From contig NC_135252.1 of assembly GCF_964204865.1 (NCBI RefSeq), positions 10,313,383-10,377,382 of the forward strand: 64,000 nucleotides of DNA, in the 5' to 3' direction. The DNA comes from Styela clava. Lineage: Eukaryota > Chordata > Ascidiacea > Stolidobranchia > Styelidae. Positions 24,577-37,900 of this stretch are shown here, in pieces. Under the pieces are notes generated by a model. The model was not told the DNA's origin and ran no database searches. It saw only the letters and a list, made by a program, of their open reading frames with translations. How positions within the stretch are numbered: position 1 is the stretch's first letter; each line of letters begins with the position of its first letter. The translations under genes and the position numbers were made by a program.

Positions 24577-26510
24577 TTATTTCTTAATTCCATTGGCTTT
24601 CTCATAAATATAATTCAAGGAATCGAAGCATGCTCCATTGCTCTGCAGCTCCACATCAATGCCCCTCGAAACCAAATGTTCCCGGACACTCTTCGTTTCC
24701 TCTTCTGTCGGATTAGGATTCGTCGTGTATATCCAAACCATGTCTTTGTCCTCTGTTAAAATTGAGAAATAACAATAAACTTCAATCGTCTATAAATTGA
24801 CATTGGCTAATTTTGTTCCGCTGGTGAAGATTAAAGAATTAAAACTCCTTACCGGTGCAATCGCATTGGTGAATCATGAAGAAGTTTTCTCCCGCGGTGA
24901 TTTGAAATGGGTTTGTGTAATGCTTCGAAATTGCTGCAAATAACTTCAGTTTAAAATTATGTTTTAATGGCGTCGAATAGCGTATTTTATATTTATTCAT
25001 TCATTAATGATACACCTCGTAATAAATAGGTCGGGTTACACTGGAAAACAGCAAAATTCTACCAAGTTTATTATAGTGAATGATTCAAGCTTTAGATTAG
25101 CATTAAACTTGTTTGCTATTTAAAATGGAATTAATTCGAGTCTCGACAGAAAGATGATAAGAGGAAAAGTTCCATGTTTCAAGACAACGAATGGTAAACA
25201 TTCATGTTTTTCTGCGATATTGGTGGCCAATTCCTATCGTTTATATACTGAATTAAAAATTATAAAAATAACTCAAGAAAATTTTACCGTTCATGAAAGA
25301 AGTGATCTTATTTCTTGGCATGAGTTTTTCTAATTCGTGAATATTCATCCATTCTATTTCTGTAAACGTAGAAATATAAAATTATTGAATAATATTTTTT
25401 CGCAATATTTTGAATCGAGGAATTACTGCGGAGCACGCGTTACTGAAAAGTGTTTCCGCATAAGTGATTTGATAATAAATTTGACTTACGCGACAAAGGG
25501 TCGAGCTGGTAAACACCTGGATCCAAACTACGGAAGTATTCTGGAACGCTTGCCAGCACATGTTCTTCTCCCTCCGTATTATTAGCGCTGAAAAGCAATC
25601 GAGATACAATTATACCACACAATCAATTAAACTGACAAAGCAATTATATATTGAAAATCACGTAACCGCCCCAGTATAGTCGACTTCATCGCCTGGAGTG
25701 AGTGGGATATTGGCAATAAATGAGAGCGCAGACCCATATCCAAAAATTCAAAGTGACGTCATAGTATCGAAACGTTATATCATAATTAGATTATTGAATG
25801 ACCTAACCCCCACTAGATAGTCAACTTCATTGCCCGGACTCCCCGGAGTGGGCGAAGTATTGAGAATCAATGTGGGCGAAGACATACGCCTAAAATGCCG
25901 AAGTGACGTCATAAATTTGAAACGTGATATCATAATACAATTTTAAGTAGCGATCGAAAATGGCCGAATGAAAAACTTAGAAGTAACACGCAAAGCAAAG
26001 ATTTATGAAATTCGATTACTGATGGCGAATCCACGATGGAGCAAATTTATAGAAGCATGAACTCGCAATACCTGTACATCTTAACGGTCTTTCTACATGG
26101 ACAATAACGCTATGGCATGTTAAAATATTTTCAAATCATACGTTCCTGGCATAACGTTTCTAACAACAGCAACTCCCTCGTATCCTTTTGTACCGACGAC
26201 CACCATGCTGTTGCAGAGTCCTTCAATTTGTGTTGGATCATCTTTGTAACTGAAGGTATTATACCACATACCTGAAAACTACCAAGAAGATATATAATTG
26301 TGAGATCATTGCTATTGCTCAGTTAGCAGATTATAGTATGCGGAAGAATCAAGCGTACTGTATTATTCAAAGAGAAAAATAATATATATATGTATTACGT
26401 CTTACCCGCGTCCAGTCGATTGGTCTTAATGGTAGATTCCTGCATTTAGCCGCCGCAAGATCGGCTGCACCTATTGCGAATAATATAAAAAATACTCTTG
26501 AACTTGACAT
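24577..26510 (-). CDS. Secreted lipocalin (apolipoprotein D-like)
   Basis: Six exons, right to left: 26510-26406, 26278-26142, 25587-25490, 25359-25288, 24933-24853, 24752-24577. All are GT-AG with matching phases, giving 222 residues. The N terminus (SSSRVFFILFAIGAADLAAA) is a signal peptide, so the mature protein starts near KCRNLPL. The lipocalin G-x-W motif is DWTRFSGMWYNTF. The C-terminal part reads MVWIYTTNPNPTEEE, a short stretch, then HLVSRGID, matching apolipoprotein D-type lipocalins, with a late cysteine (GACFDS). Lipocalins carry small hydrophobic ligands in an eight-stranded barrel; the ligand here cannot be told. Exon 2 uses an acceptor (GGTAG then TTTTCAGG) just upstream of a second CAG. 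The phase requires the upstream one. The second exon is also open past its donor to a stop, so intron retention would give a short form. Confidence 0.85.
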
Positions 26511-26554
26511 CGCGAGTTGTTTGGCTGTTCTGACTAAAGACATGGATCTCTACC

Positions 26555-26563
26555 ATTTATATA
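26555..26563 (-). promoter_or_regulatory. TATA box of the lipocalin gene
   Basis: Reads TATATAAAT on the minus strand, 45 bases before the start codon at 26510. This leaves a very short 5' UTR, consistent with a highly expressed secreted-protein gene. Confidence 0.6.
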
Positions 26564-28938
26564 GTCTACCGTGACACCCAAAGACGTCAGGTCTGGCCCG
26601 CCTTTCTGACAAATCTCAGTTTCACTAATAGACTTATTGATTTTCAGGTCGCTAAATGATTTCCAAGAAAAATAGGTGGAAACAAAATTGGCAAGGAAAC
26701 AAAAAAAAATGAATAAAAAAAGTTGAAATTAATATTTATGTCAATTTGTTCACAGCAAATTCGCGAAATATCATCTGAATGCGGAAAGATTATACGACAT
26801 AGAAATCACAAATAGTTTACACAGCAGGCTTGTTGGTATATATACTTAGAATTGAAGCCCGAAAACTCAACGATCATAACCAATAAGCCATAAAATATTT
26901 ACAAGACTAACTCGATGCGGTATACCCGATGTAAACGGAAGCACGCAACAATTACCGAGTTGAATTGAGTGAAAATGCATGAGTAATGGAGTTGGTTCAA
27001 TTGAATAAGCATCCGACGCCGGGATAGCGTCGGATGCTTAGGCAAAGCGTCCGACGCTTCGCTGGGTCGTCTGGCGCTTTAGATAAGCGTTGGGACTCGT
27101 TAGATTCGAAAGTCACGAGCAAATGGTGTTGGAGGTTACAGCGAATATCTGTTTTTTTAATAGTGATTTTCAATAAACATTTATTTATTGCACATATGCT
27201 GGAATAAACAATATATACGAGTATATATATATATTCTATATTTTCTAAAAATTATCGCACCTAAAATAGTAATATATATTTATATATAAGGCAACAGGTA
27301 ACCATTTAAAAAATATACTAAAGCTTCCGTCAAGCATAAAACTCCAACGCTCAATTAAGTTCAATGATTAGCGAAAATCAGTAAAATTAACAGCAACCTA
27401 CGACTCCTAGATGACAAGCAAATTAGTTGTACCAATCAGTATAATAAAAGTACCAATGTTTGTTGCACAAACATAATTTATATATATTCTCAGCTTCGTT
27501 GAGCTGTTTTGTCTTTGAAGTTTTGTATAGAAACCACTGTTTTGTCTAGAAACCACTGTCTAGAAAAAAATCCTCAAAGTACTCACCATTGCAAATTCTT
27601 TCATTTTTATTTTGGGCCCGTTAATATGCATCTCCAAAATCAACATTTTGTTTCAAAATTTTCACGTAGTCTCTATTATCCCATCAGTACTGACAGTTAA
27701 TTTCGTCCTTTAGCTTTAGTCGGGATCGTTTTTTTATTTTTGCAACAAAACTAAATCTCATTTTAGACAAAATGACGACTATAAGTTCATTGATTAACAC
27801 CTAAATTTCGGAAACAAAAGTAAAAACTGACAAATTATTCTCAAAACTCCGAAAACGAGTATTAGTCAACTTTTTATATCCCTTTCGACAATACATTAGT
27901 GACGTTGGGAAAGCGTTTAACGCGCACGATTAGCTAAGATTCTGAAACATGACTAAAATAATATCAAAATTTCATCTGATTCACTTGAAAATAGCTATCA
28001 TATGTGACTTGTTGTTAATTAGACAACTAGCTTACTAGCTAGCCTATTGCCGAACCTCTCAACAATGCTACATGCTGCCTACCATTTGCTTCGAAGTAAA
28101 ATTATTAGACACGTTACTGTGATGAAACAGTTGAAAAATATAATCCATTGTCTGGATAATGTAGCTATAGTACGTCTCGATTATTATGGTTTTACATTTA
28201 GGATAGAATTTACATATTTATTCCGGGGGGATTAGCATTTAGCAAGTGTAGGATTGGCTGTCGTGATTTTTTTAGTAAAAGTTGTCCTAACAAATGTAAT
28301 ACCGGTAGGTAATCAAAATGGGTGCAAATTTTAAACTAGAGCATGACATACGATTACCGCTTCTGCATTTATTGAAAATAGGACGAGTGGTGATACACTG
28401 TTAACAGTAATCTACAGACTACACTTTGGAAATTATTGAATTGGGAATTATTTTGAGTCTGGCTCATAATAAACGAATTATATAAAATGTAAGCTTTTAT
28501 ATAGTTGATTATGATGCTGTTACCATATCTCGGTAGACTATATCACGTGTTTTCTGGTCTGCCGAAAATTCTCACTCTCCTGCTCTTTCTCTCTCTCTCT
28601 CTAGTGCAGTAGTTCATAGATGTATACGGTAAGTAATGTAATTGACTCGCACATTTCTACATCATTTCTGATACAGACATACCGGTAGGCGTTGTGCATT
28701 AGATGCATATGCTCCATCATCAGTTTGTGGAATCAAATTTTTCTGGTCAGCGTCTGTGTTCATACTTTCACAATTGCTTAAATTGTAGGCGCTAAATTTT
28801 CGTTTCAATTAACTTTATCTTCCTTCTTGTCATATTTCACATTTTTTCTGTTATTGTAGTATTTTATCTTATGTTGTTTATGAAGCATAAATTATTTGCG
28901 ATTGGACATTTGTTCTGTTTTTGCTGTGGTACTAAAAT
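26564..28938. other. Gene-free stretch upstream of lipocalin and astacin genes
   Basis: No coding region recognised. It is the shared upstream region of two divergent genes (lipocalin left, astacin right). It contains a GC-rich palindrome at 27006-27040, short TA runs near 27225, a CT run near 28590 and a SINE-tail fragment at about 28198-28232 (GGATAGAATTTACATATTTA). Confidence 0.5.
27006..27040. repeat. Perfect GC-rich palindrome
   Basis: Arms TAAGCATCCGACGC (27006-27019) and GCGTCGGATGCTTA (27027-27040) are exact reverse complements around a 7-nt loop. Related CCGACGC / GTCTGGCGC pieces follow at 27050-27077. The GC content stands out from the AT-rich surroundings. Confidence 0.85.
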
Positions 28939-31900
28939 ATGAAAAAGGGAACCCCATCAAAGCGAAGTCCAAAAAGAAACAACAAAAGGTCAATAAAACA
29001 GGATGAGAAGACGCAAAAAAAACCTCCTCCCCCACCTCCTCGCTTATCGAGTCGAGGTACATACACAAACCCTCCTCTGCCAGTTATTAGCCGAGGAACA
29101 TATACTGGTGTACCATTGCCATCTGCCAGTGCTCCGAAGACTGAGCACAGGAAGCACTCAAGGTTAGAAAATTTGGATTACTCACTTTATCAATTGTCAT
29201 GTAATACATTATTTTCGTACAAAAAGTGTCAAAATGTTGTTCATATACCTTCAAAATTGGGTTGCATTAAATGTAGTTATTTCAGTATTTGGTATAGCCT
29301 ATATTCATTTGGGAAGAATTTGGAATAATCATTTCCAAATTCGTCTTTTGAGAATTTGACATGCAATGGTCAGGCAAAAAAATTTACAGTACTTAGTTTT
29401 ACTTCAGGCTATGTGAAAAATAGAAAATCAGTCAGAACAATGTTTATCTCAGCTATTCTGCATTGTCAGATTCATAGTGGTCCCTGCATGATTGAATATG
29501 GACATATCTATTTTTTTTATGAATTGTTGCATTGAAAACTATCCAAGAAAATGCAGCTGTACAGGCAAAGTTTCAAGACATTCTATTGAAACTTGCCCTG
29601 AATAAAAAATGTCGATGACAACAGACAGATTTCTAATCTTTTCCTCAGGTTGTTCGCATTGTTGCTGTTTTGCTCCTTCTTTGTAGAGGAAACAGTTCAG
29701 TCAAAGACACTTGCAATTTGTTTCTTTCCCTCACTTTAAATATTGATCTTCATACTTCCAATGTAATACAAATATAAAGCTTTCATTCTTCAAATTTCTT
29801 GAATGCAAGGAGAAATTACATATTTTTACATCTTTTAATAATTCAAATTTCAGAATGACTATATCAGCAGCATTTTGTGAGGGAATTAACTTGACTTGCT
29901 TGAAGAATACAGATTCACATTTGAACTTATAGCCTTTTTACTAGGCTATTTGATTCAATCACATATTATACGAGTTACCACTGATTTGAAGACATGATTA
30001 AATTTTGAGTTATAAAATTTATTACTTAGATACAACATTTCCCCATTGTTATTTGTCATGCGAACATGTGAGATCATAGCTTTGTTTGATCCTGTCTGTG
30101 GGCCAAGTAGAATTTGTTGAGAATGATATGTTTTTTGTTGTATCACAGATCTCGAAGGCAGTCTGTTCAAGGTAGGAAGCCATCTGTCCAAGCCGAGAAA
30201 CCTAGATCCCGGCATCAAACTGAAAGAGTTTATCACGAGAATAAACATAAAAAGAGGAGAAAAATAATTGGTCTTTTGTTATTACTCTCACTCTTGCTCA
30301 GTGGAATTATTGGAATTTTCTTATATTGTAAGTGGTGATGTGATATTTTTACTTATATTCTTGTAGCAATTACCCGTGCTCTAATTTAAAAATAACTTTG
30401 CAGTTATTTTGTAGTATAGTTCATATCATATTTGCTCTGATCTACACCCAAGCTTTCCTACATAGGTAGATCAAATTTAAGCAAATTTCTTGTACATATT
30501 GATAAATGCTTAGGTGATAAAAGTGTTTAGGGGATCTAGAACAAAATCCATAGGCCTGTTTTTTGATGATCTATCAGTTAAACTTTTTTAAACTTTGTTC
30601 AATAAACTTTTTTTTGTCGTCTCATGTCAGTTAAGGCATTGGAATTAACATTCAAAAAAGCCAAATTATTCATGCTTATTTAAGTATGTTACGGAATTCA
30701 AGTGTGTAGCCCCTTTTGTGTTTTTTTACAATTGTTTATTTTATTTCATTATATTATTTACAGTGTGGCCGATGTTATTTGGTGATAATGAGTGCACAAG
30801 TCTTGAACTTCCAGCAGAATACAAAGCTATCATATGTGCAAGTGAGGACTGAATTATTGAGTTAATTTTTTGCAAATCCAAATAGCTGTTCTCAGTTCTC
30901 TCTCGTATCGCTAAATAGGATTTAAATGCAGAAAAGAGCAAAGTCAATCTGGTGGCTCGTACATATGGAAATAGCTTCTCAAATAATTGCTCCAGATGAT
31001 AGATAGACACAGACAATGGAGAAATTTGTTACTGACCGCACTACGATACCAAGCAGCCCTTCTTTACATAATCAACTTTCGTATAAGTGAAATTTTTAAA
31101 AAAATTCATAATCATAGGCGGACAAGCTGGTTTTTGATAATGTCATGCTCAAGGAGTAAACTGGTATTGTTGGAGACCTGACATATAATGGATGAAAACA
31201 TAAACCAGTAGTTTTGTAAAACGCTTAGTTGACCAATCATTGCTTTTATTTTGGTATCAAGTTTGAGCTATTTTAAAAAAGAGATTATAATTTGTTATGA
31301 TAAAATGTATGCCATGGTAACAGATTTTAATAGGTCAATAGGATCAATATAAAATTTTCCTTTTTCTCTGCAGGAATTCAAACAGGTCAGACATGTGAAT
31401 TTAATGTGGAATCTTGTGACATTTTGTGTCCACTTGGTCTTGAAACTGATGAGTTTGCTTGTATAACATCATGTAATTGTGCTACAGAAGGATTGTTTGA
31501 ATCAGATGTGGCTTATGATAAAGAAAGTTTACAAACTTTACTTTCTGTAAGTGTTTCGATTTCACTCATTCTATCTTCACCTCTTTTGAAGAAAACTGTT
31601 CACTTCATGCTAATGGTTGAGAACAATAAATTTTTTTTTCACTTTCAATCTAAACGCGGCTCTGGATAGCAAACTGTAGAGCTGTGGAAAATTCACAAAC
31701 TTGTCTACAAATTCTGTGTTCAAAAAGATTTTGACTCTAACGCCGGGTTGATAGAGATTTCGTTCCGAACTCTCCAGGAAATCCAATTTTGATGATAGAA
31801 AGTTTGGCTTATGCAAGGCTCCTTTAATCAATAGACTCTTATGAACGCTTTCTTGATTTCAGTAAAAATTTAGAAATTGATTAGGCTATCACTATGAAAT

Positions 31901-34900
31901 GTCTGAAATTCAGACACTCTCAGTTCGGGGAATTCAAAATGTTGACTATCACTCCAGACTTCAGGGATTTTGAAAAAACGCTGTTTGGAATGGCCTTCTT
32001 TTCAGTTTCTCATTGCCTACCTAATATATTGCATCCTAAATGCGGTGGTGGTAATGGTGTTTAAACTCGGATACGCCATCACCCCCGCCCATTGTAATGA
32101 CTGCTTATATGTTTAGGCCTATATGACGGTGGAAGATCACACATTTCAGCTCTTTTCAGGCAGTGCAACAAATGTTTTAAATATTTGGAATCTGAATAAA
32201 GTGGGTACCAGTGTTAGAGTACCATATGTACTTGCAGATAATTTGGGTGAGTCAACTCTCTGAACTTCGGGAATGACCGCTAAGGCTTTTTGTGATAAAA
32301 TATTGGGTGCAAGTATCTAGAAATCAGAAAGAGGCGTATTTGTAACCAGCAAAAACAATCAGTTACAGAAAGCACGGATTTTACTATAGCAATGTTTGAC
32401 AATATTTTCAACTTCACTATGGTAGAGTAGAAAACTATTTTTTTCACATTTGAAACTCTGATATGACGATTTTTTCTAATATCAATTCTACAATCTGTAT
32501 ACAGGCTATTTTGTCATTTGGCCATAGTGCTCTAACAAATAAGATTGATTAAAGTGACAACTAGTTATTATACGTCGAAATATCGCTGTATTGCAGATCC
32601 TGCTGTACTGATTGGCATCAATACTGCTATCGAACAGCTGATCAATGAAACATGCATTGAAATGGTTGTTCGAACTAATGAACCAGACTATATACTCTTC
32701 AAGAATGGCTTCGGATGCTCGTAAGTGACAAAGTGGGGAATTAGTACTTGACTAGCGTTGCATGAACAACTTTGCTATGGTAAGATTCCGGCGATCCTCT
32801 TGTGCAAAATTATCCCTCACCAGATTTTAATCTGTGATTGAGTGCATTCAAATATTTGGTAATACATACATTGAATTAAAATTTGTCCTCACTGACTCCT
32901 GTGTGATTCCCGTCTTGTATTCCATGCTCAATAATAAGTTTGTTAGAACATTGACTTTTTTGACTTGGCTTATTTTACCCCTTGAATATTAACGTCTTGT
33001 ATAATTCTTAATTATTATTAATTATTGCCATTTTCTAGTTCAGCTGTGAGCAGACTAGGAGGAGAGCAACATATAATATTATCAAAACATTGTAGTGCTG
33101 TGGGAGCTGTATTACATGAAATTATGCACACACTTGGCTTTTGGCATGAACATTCAAGACCAGACAGAAATGAACATGTCAGAGTGCTATGGGAAAATGT
33201 TGATGAGTGTAAGCGAGTCTTTATTGAATATTGTTTACAAGATAACAGAATGCACCAGGAATGTCAGGATGTAATGCATAGATAAAAAAAGATTGGTCTA
33301 ATATATGACCACGTAGCTCAAAACCGATAGTCTGACAGATAACTAAGATGTGACCCTTGAACCACTGCACACAATTTTTAATTTTTGTGATGTCTTCACA
33401 CAAAAGTTGGAAGTGAAAAACTAATCCCATAGAGCCCACAGATATTCTTGAAATAAATAAAAGCAATAGTCTTCTAGCGACAACAACAAGCTTTACCCAC
33501 TGCAAATTTCAAAGCAATTGGCCAAGTGATTGAAGAGAAAAGCGAACAACAACATATTAACAAATCGATTCATTTTTATTTTTCAATTGTTCTTCCCCTT
33601 GAAGTAGCATGGATAGTGACAGATCAAAATAAAATATTGATAAGTAATTGTAAGTAAAAAAGCATAGTGATGCATATTTTGCATGAACTGTACTGTACTC
33701 ATATAATAGTTCAAAATGTTAAAGATTCATAATGTGAGTTTGTGGCATGAAATAATTGTATTTGAGTGCAATTATAAAGTCACATCCTATTTCCCTTTAT
33801 ATGTCCATGTTTCGTATGAACCATAAGGCGCACTTCAAATATATCAGTCTTCTAAGCAGGTGCCTAATCCTAATGTATGGATCAGGTAGTGCTTTATTCT
33901 TGATTGCAGGGGTTTGCAACAGGCAGCTGTGGGCCAGATGTCTGTAGTTGGTTATATGGTCCACCGTCAAAAAATGTTTCACACCTCTGCTTTATTGCCT
34001 ACACTCAAAACTAGTACCAGTACCAGTTTGTTTGGCTTTTTGTTGAATTATTGCTTTGCTTATCCACATTCAAACTTTAGAATATTGTTTCACAGCAAAC
34101 CAACACCATTTCAACACTAGAAGTATTGAAACTATTTTTGATTTTGGATCACCATATGATGTGGATTCTGTTATGCAGGGAAGTGGTTTTTCATTCAGTA
34201 TTGACCTTTCTAAACCATCTATGATTGATCTGAACACTTCTGAACCTGTAAAAATACAAAGGGAAGGCTTGTCAAAAGAAGATATTGTGGAAATTAATTC
34301 TCTGTACGAGTGTTTTCTCTCCAGCGAAGGTAGAATTTATATCATATTAAAAATAAGAACTTTTTCAGTAACCAAATGATACATACATGCTATTTAAATT
34401 AAACATCTCATTAACACAGAAGAAGTAGCTGGAGCTCATTGGGGAGAGTGGTCGGAGTTAGGCCAATGTTCAATGACTTGCGGTTCTGGAGTTGCCTATC
34501 AAGTACGAGATTGTTTGGATGGTGAAAATGCAATTATTCCACGACGTTACTGTGGTACAGATTATTATTTGGAAGAAAAATGTGAATCTGAACCTTGTGA
34601 ACAAGGTGTTTGGGGACCATGGTCTCAGTGTGATCATACCTGTGGATTTGGGACCAGAAAAAGGTAGCTTGAACGTTTTGAACCATATCCTACTATTGGT
34701 TAGCAGGTTGTGAGTCATGTTATAAACCTTTATTTTCATCATCTGTCTTGGTTTTTCAGCATATTTTTTTTAAATGACACTTATTCACGCTTTTCGCTCC
34801 AGCCCTATACAAGAAGCCATTGATAATTAACGATATGTAAGGAGCTGCTAATATTTGGACCCTTGCTTACCGGAGTGAGTCAGGGGGCATGGGATTTGAA

Positions 34901-37900
34901 CCTGAGAAGTGTAATCTGCGATGCCAATACAGTTAAGTCTACTACTTAAGTCCACTAGGCCATGTCAAAATGAATGATTGATCTCAAATACTAAAAGTTT
35001 GATGATTATTAAGACAATGATTATTATGATGGCTAGCATGTGTTCTTTCATTTTTTTCCATTTTTTGTGGCCCATATTCTGGAATATATCTATCATGTAT
35101 ATTTCTTGGTATAATCAGGGTTTTGAGTTTATTGCTGTCCTATTCATTTTATTTCAGAGTGTCTTGTTGTGGAAAAAATACAACATCTGAAGTGGAAGAA
35201 TGTGAAGAAGAAGAATGCGAAGATCCTGGTTTGTATTTGTATTATGCATCAAATAATACAGGATAAAATCATTAAGATGAGTTGTTACATTGCAATTTGA
35301 AACTATCTCCCAGCCGTGAATCAAACATTAATATGAAGATTTTTTTTCATAGAGAATCGGATATTACTTTTTATCATGCAAGAAATAGTATAGGAATAAT
35401 CATGAGAAAATAGAAAACAAAAATATAACACACACAACGGTGTGGTGCATCGTGCTAGGCAATAGGAATACACTCGCCATCACACCTCTAATTACACATG
35501 CAAGTTCAAATGCCAAGGATGATAATTATGTGTGTGGGAATAGCTGGACATTGCTTCAGGGTAGTTCACGTAACTGTTGGTTGGTTACGCCTTCCTCCAT
35601 CATCAAGTTCATGCATCTGAAACAAATAACTGAATAAACAATCCCATACCTGACATGAACTGGTAACCCATTGATATGTCGTGGTTCATATGACCATAAG
35701 TTGTCTTCTCTTCTCCGGGATAAATATGTAAATCCTATCCACACCTAACAAAAAATGTCATACCTTGACTGCAATTTTAAGCCTTCAATTTCACCGAGCT
35801 ACATATCACAGGCTGCATATGTATGGTGAAGAAGCATTGACTGTTTTTATAACGTCTTTGATCTGCATTAATTGATTACCAGATTTATATGCTTATAAAT
35901 GTTTTATTTATTTTAGAAACTTCATTCTGGGCGGGGTGGCAAGAATGGGGTGAATGTTTGAGGACGTGTGGTAATGGTATGAAGCGTAGATATCGATCTT
36001 GTTTTGACTTGTTTGAAGACACGGTTGAGAATCTAAGATGTCCACAAGTTGGAACTTCACATTTGGAAGTAAGACTTGTACAGCATATTGACATAGTGCT
36101 TAGACATCCAAATAGTCAATTATGGTGGGAATTAAAATAAATTGTGTTATGCTAGAATGTGCATCGATTTTAAAGGGCTGACACCTTCAGTGAGGCCTTA
36201 TTGCAAGATTACCGTAATAAAATTCAATAATGTGTCATTGTATATAGTTCATTTATTCGCTTTTTAAGCTGTCAGTGTTATAGGAGGGCTAATATAACAT
36301 TATTGGGAGCTCTGATCCGCATAGGGTTTTGTGTTCAATTTTCTAGATAGAAATCTGTGCTGCCGAACCCTGCCCAGAAACTCTTCCTGAAGTCGGGGAT
36401 TGGAGCGAATGGGGTGACTGGGGTCAATGTACAAGAACTTGCGGTGTGGGATCTTTCAAAAGGTAAATATAAGTAATAATATTTTCGTCTACTTTGATGA
36501 ATTAATCCTATTTTTAAATGTTGTGTGTTTTAGTTTCACAACTTTGCTGCAACCATGGCATTATCGTCAACTGTTTATATTGTTAACCGCCGGCCCTATT
36601 TTGTAATTGTCAAGTTTACAGCAAACTTTTTACTTTTATCATAGGCTATTTTTTGGGACACCAACCCTATTCAATGGAATGTTGGCTTAAATTTGGAAGC
36701 CTCGAAAGATGTTGTGATAAGCTGGTTGCGCAAGTTGATGCATATAGTGAATTTTTTATTACAAATTTTACCTCCTAATTCCTTGGTGTTCTGCGAGACC
36801 AGATAAAAAGCGTGAGTGTTCCGAGGCAAAAAAAGTTTGAGAAACGCTGTTCCGAAGTAAATGAACTATAGAAAAAATATTATGGAAAAATGTGGTTGGA
36901 CTGAGTATTATATTTTCAGAGCTCGTGAATGTCTGACAGAAAGTGGAAAAGAAGCCAATTATTGTGTTGGTGAATACATAGAAATTCAGTCCTGCAATAT
37001 GACTGTCTGTCCTGATCCTGTTTGTGAGTTGTTTTTTATCATATGATCTATTTTACTGTTTAATATATCTTGTCTAGTACTGATTTAAGTTGAGTATTTA
37101 ACTAATGGATTCCCCCAACTATTTAGTTGACCAAGATGTATGGACTTGAATTGCAAAGGAAACTAATCTTTGGTCAAGTGAGCAGATGAGCTACCCTATG
37201 GTGGTGATACGTCCCACAATTTCTGTCACCTAATCATTCACTCTAGGAGCCAACATAGGGTAGTCGGTAGTGTGAAGACAAACATGGTCTCAGCATTATG
37301 CGCTTTTCCGAAACCTTTAAATTGCGTTACCTAATAAGTTTTGGTCAAGTGAGCAGATGAGCTAACCTATTTTGGTGATGCGTCCCACAATTTCTGTCAC
37401 ATAATCATTCTCTCTAGGAGCCAACATAGGGTAGTCGGTAGTGTGACGACAAACATGGTTTCAGCGTTATGCGCTTGTCCGAAACCTTTATATTGCATTA
37501 CTCAAAAAGTTTTGATAGGATAGAAATTTTATATTTATCATCGGGAAGCGGAAAGGCAATTGGACGGCTTAATCATATGTATGAGGAGGTCAGCAATTCT
37601 TGTACATATTTATCCATCACAGGATTCAAACTTTCGCAGGCCAATCGAAGGTACTATGAGAGGCATATTCCCAACACTTTGCACATGGTTCCTATTGTTG
37701 AGCTGGTCAGCTCTGATCGAGACTGATTGAATTCTTCTCAAAACAATCAACTGTAATTTTGTCTATTCATAAACATGTAATACAGTATCACTGTGGGAGC
37801 CATGGGGCCCATGGTCAGATTGTTCAGTGACATGTGGAGGTGGTAGAAAAGTCAGGACCAGGAAATGTCAATCTTCTGTGCCACTCACTTTGGAAACAGA

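Noticed and set aside
27006..27040. Bacterial-type terminator hairpin
   Set aside because: The surrounding genes are intron-containing eukaryotic genes; the loop lacks a following T-run and no gene ends here.
34875..34966. Functional tRNA gene
   Set aside because: Box A and B are present but the T-arm does not pair, so it is a SINE head or tRNA pseudogene.
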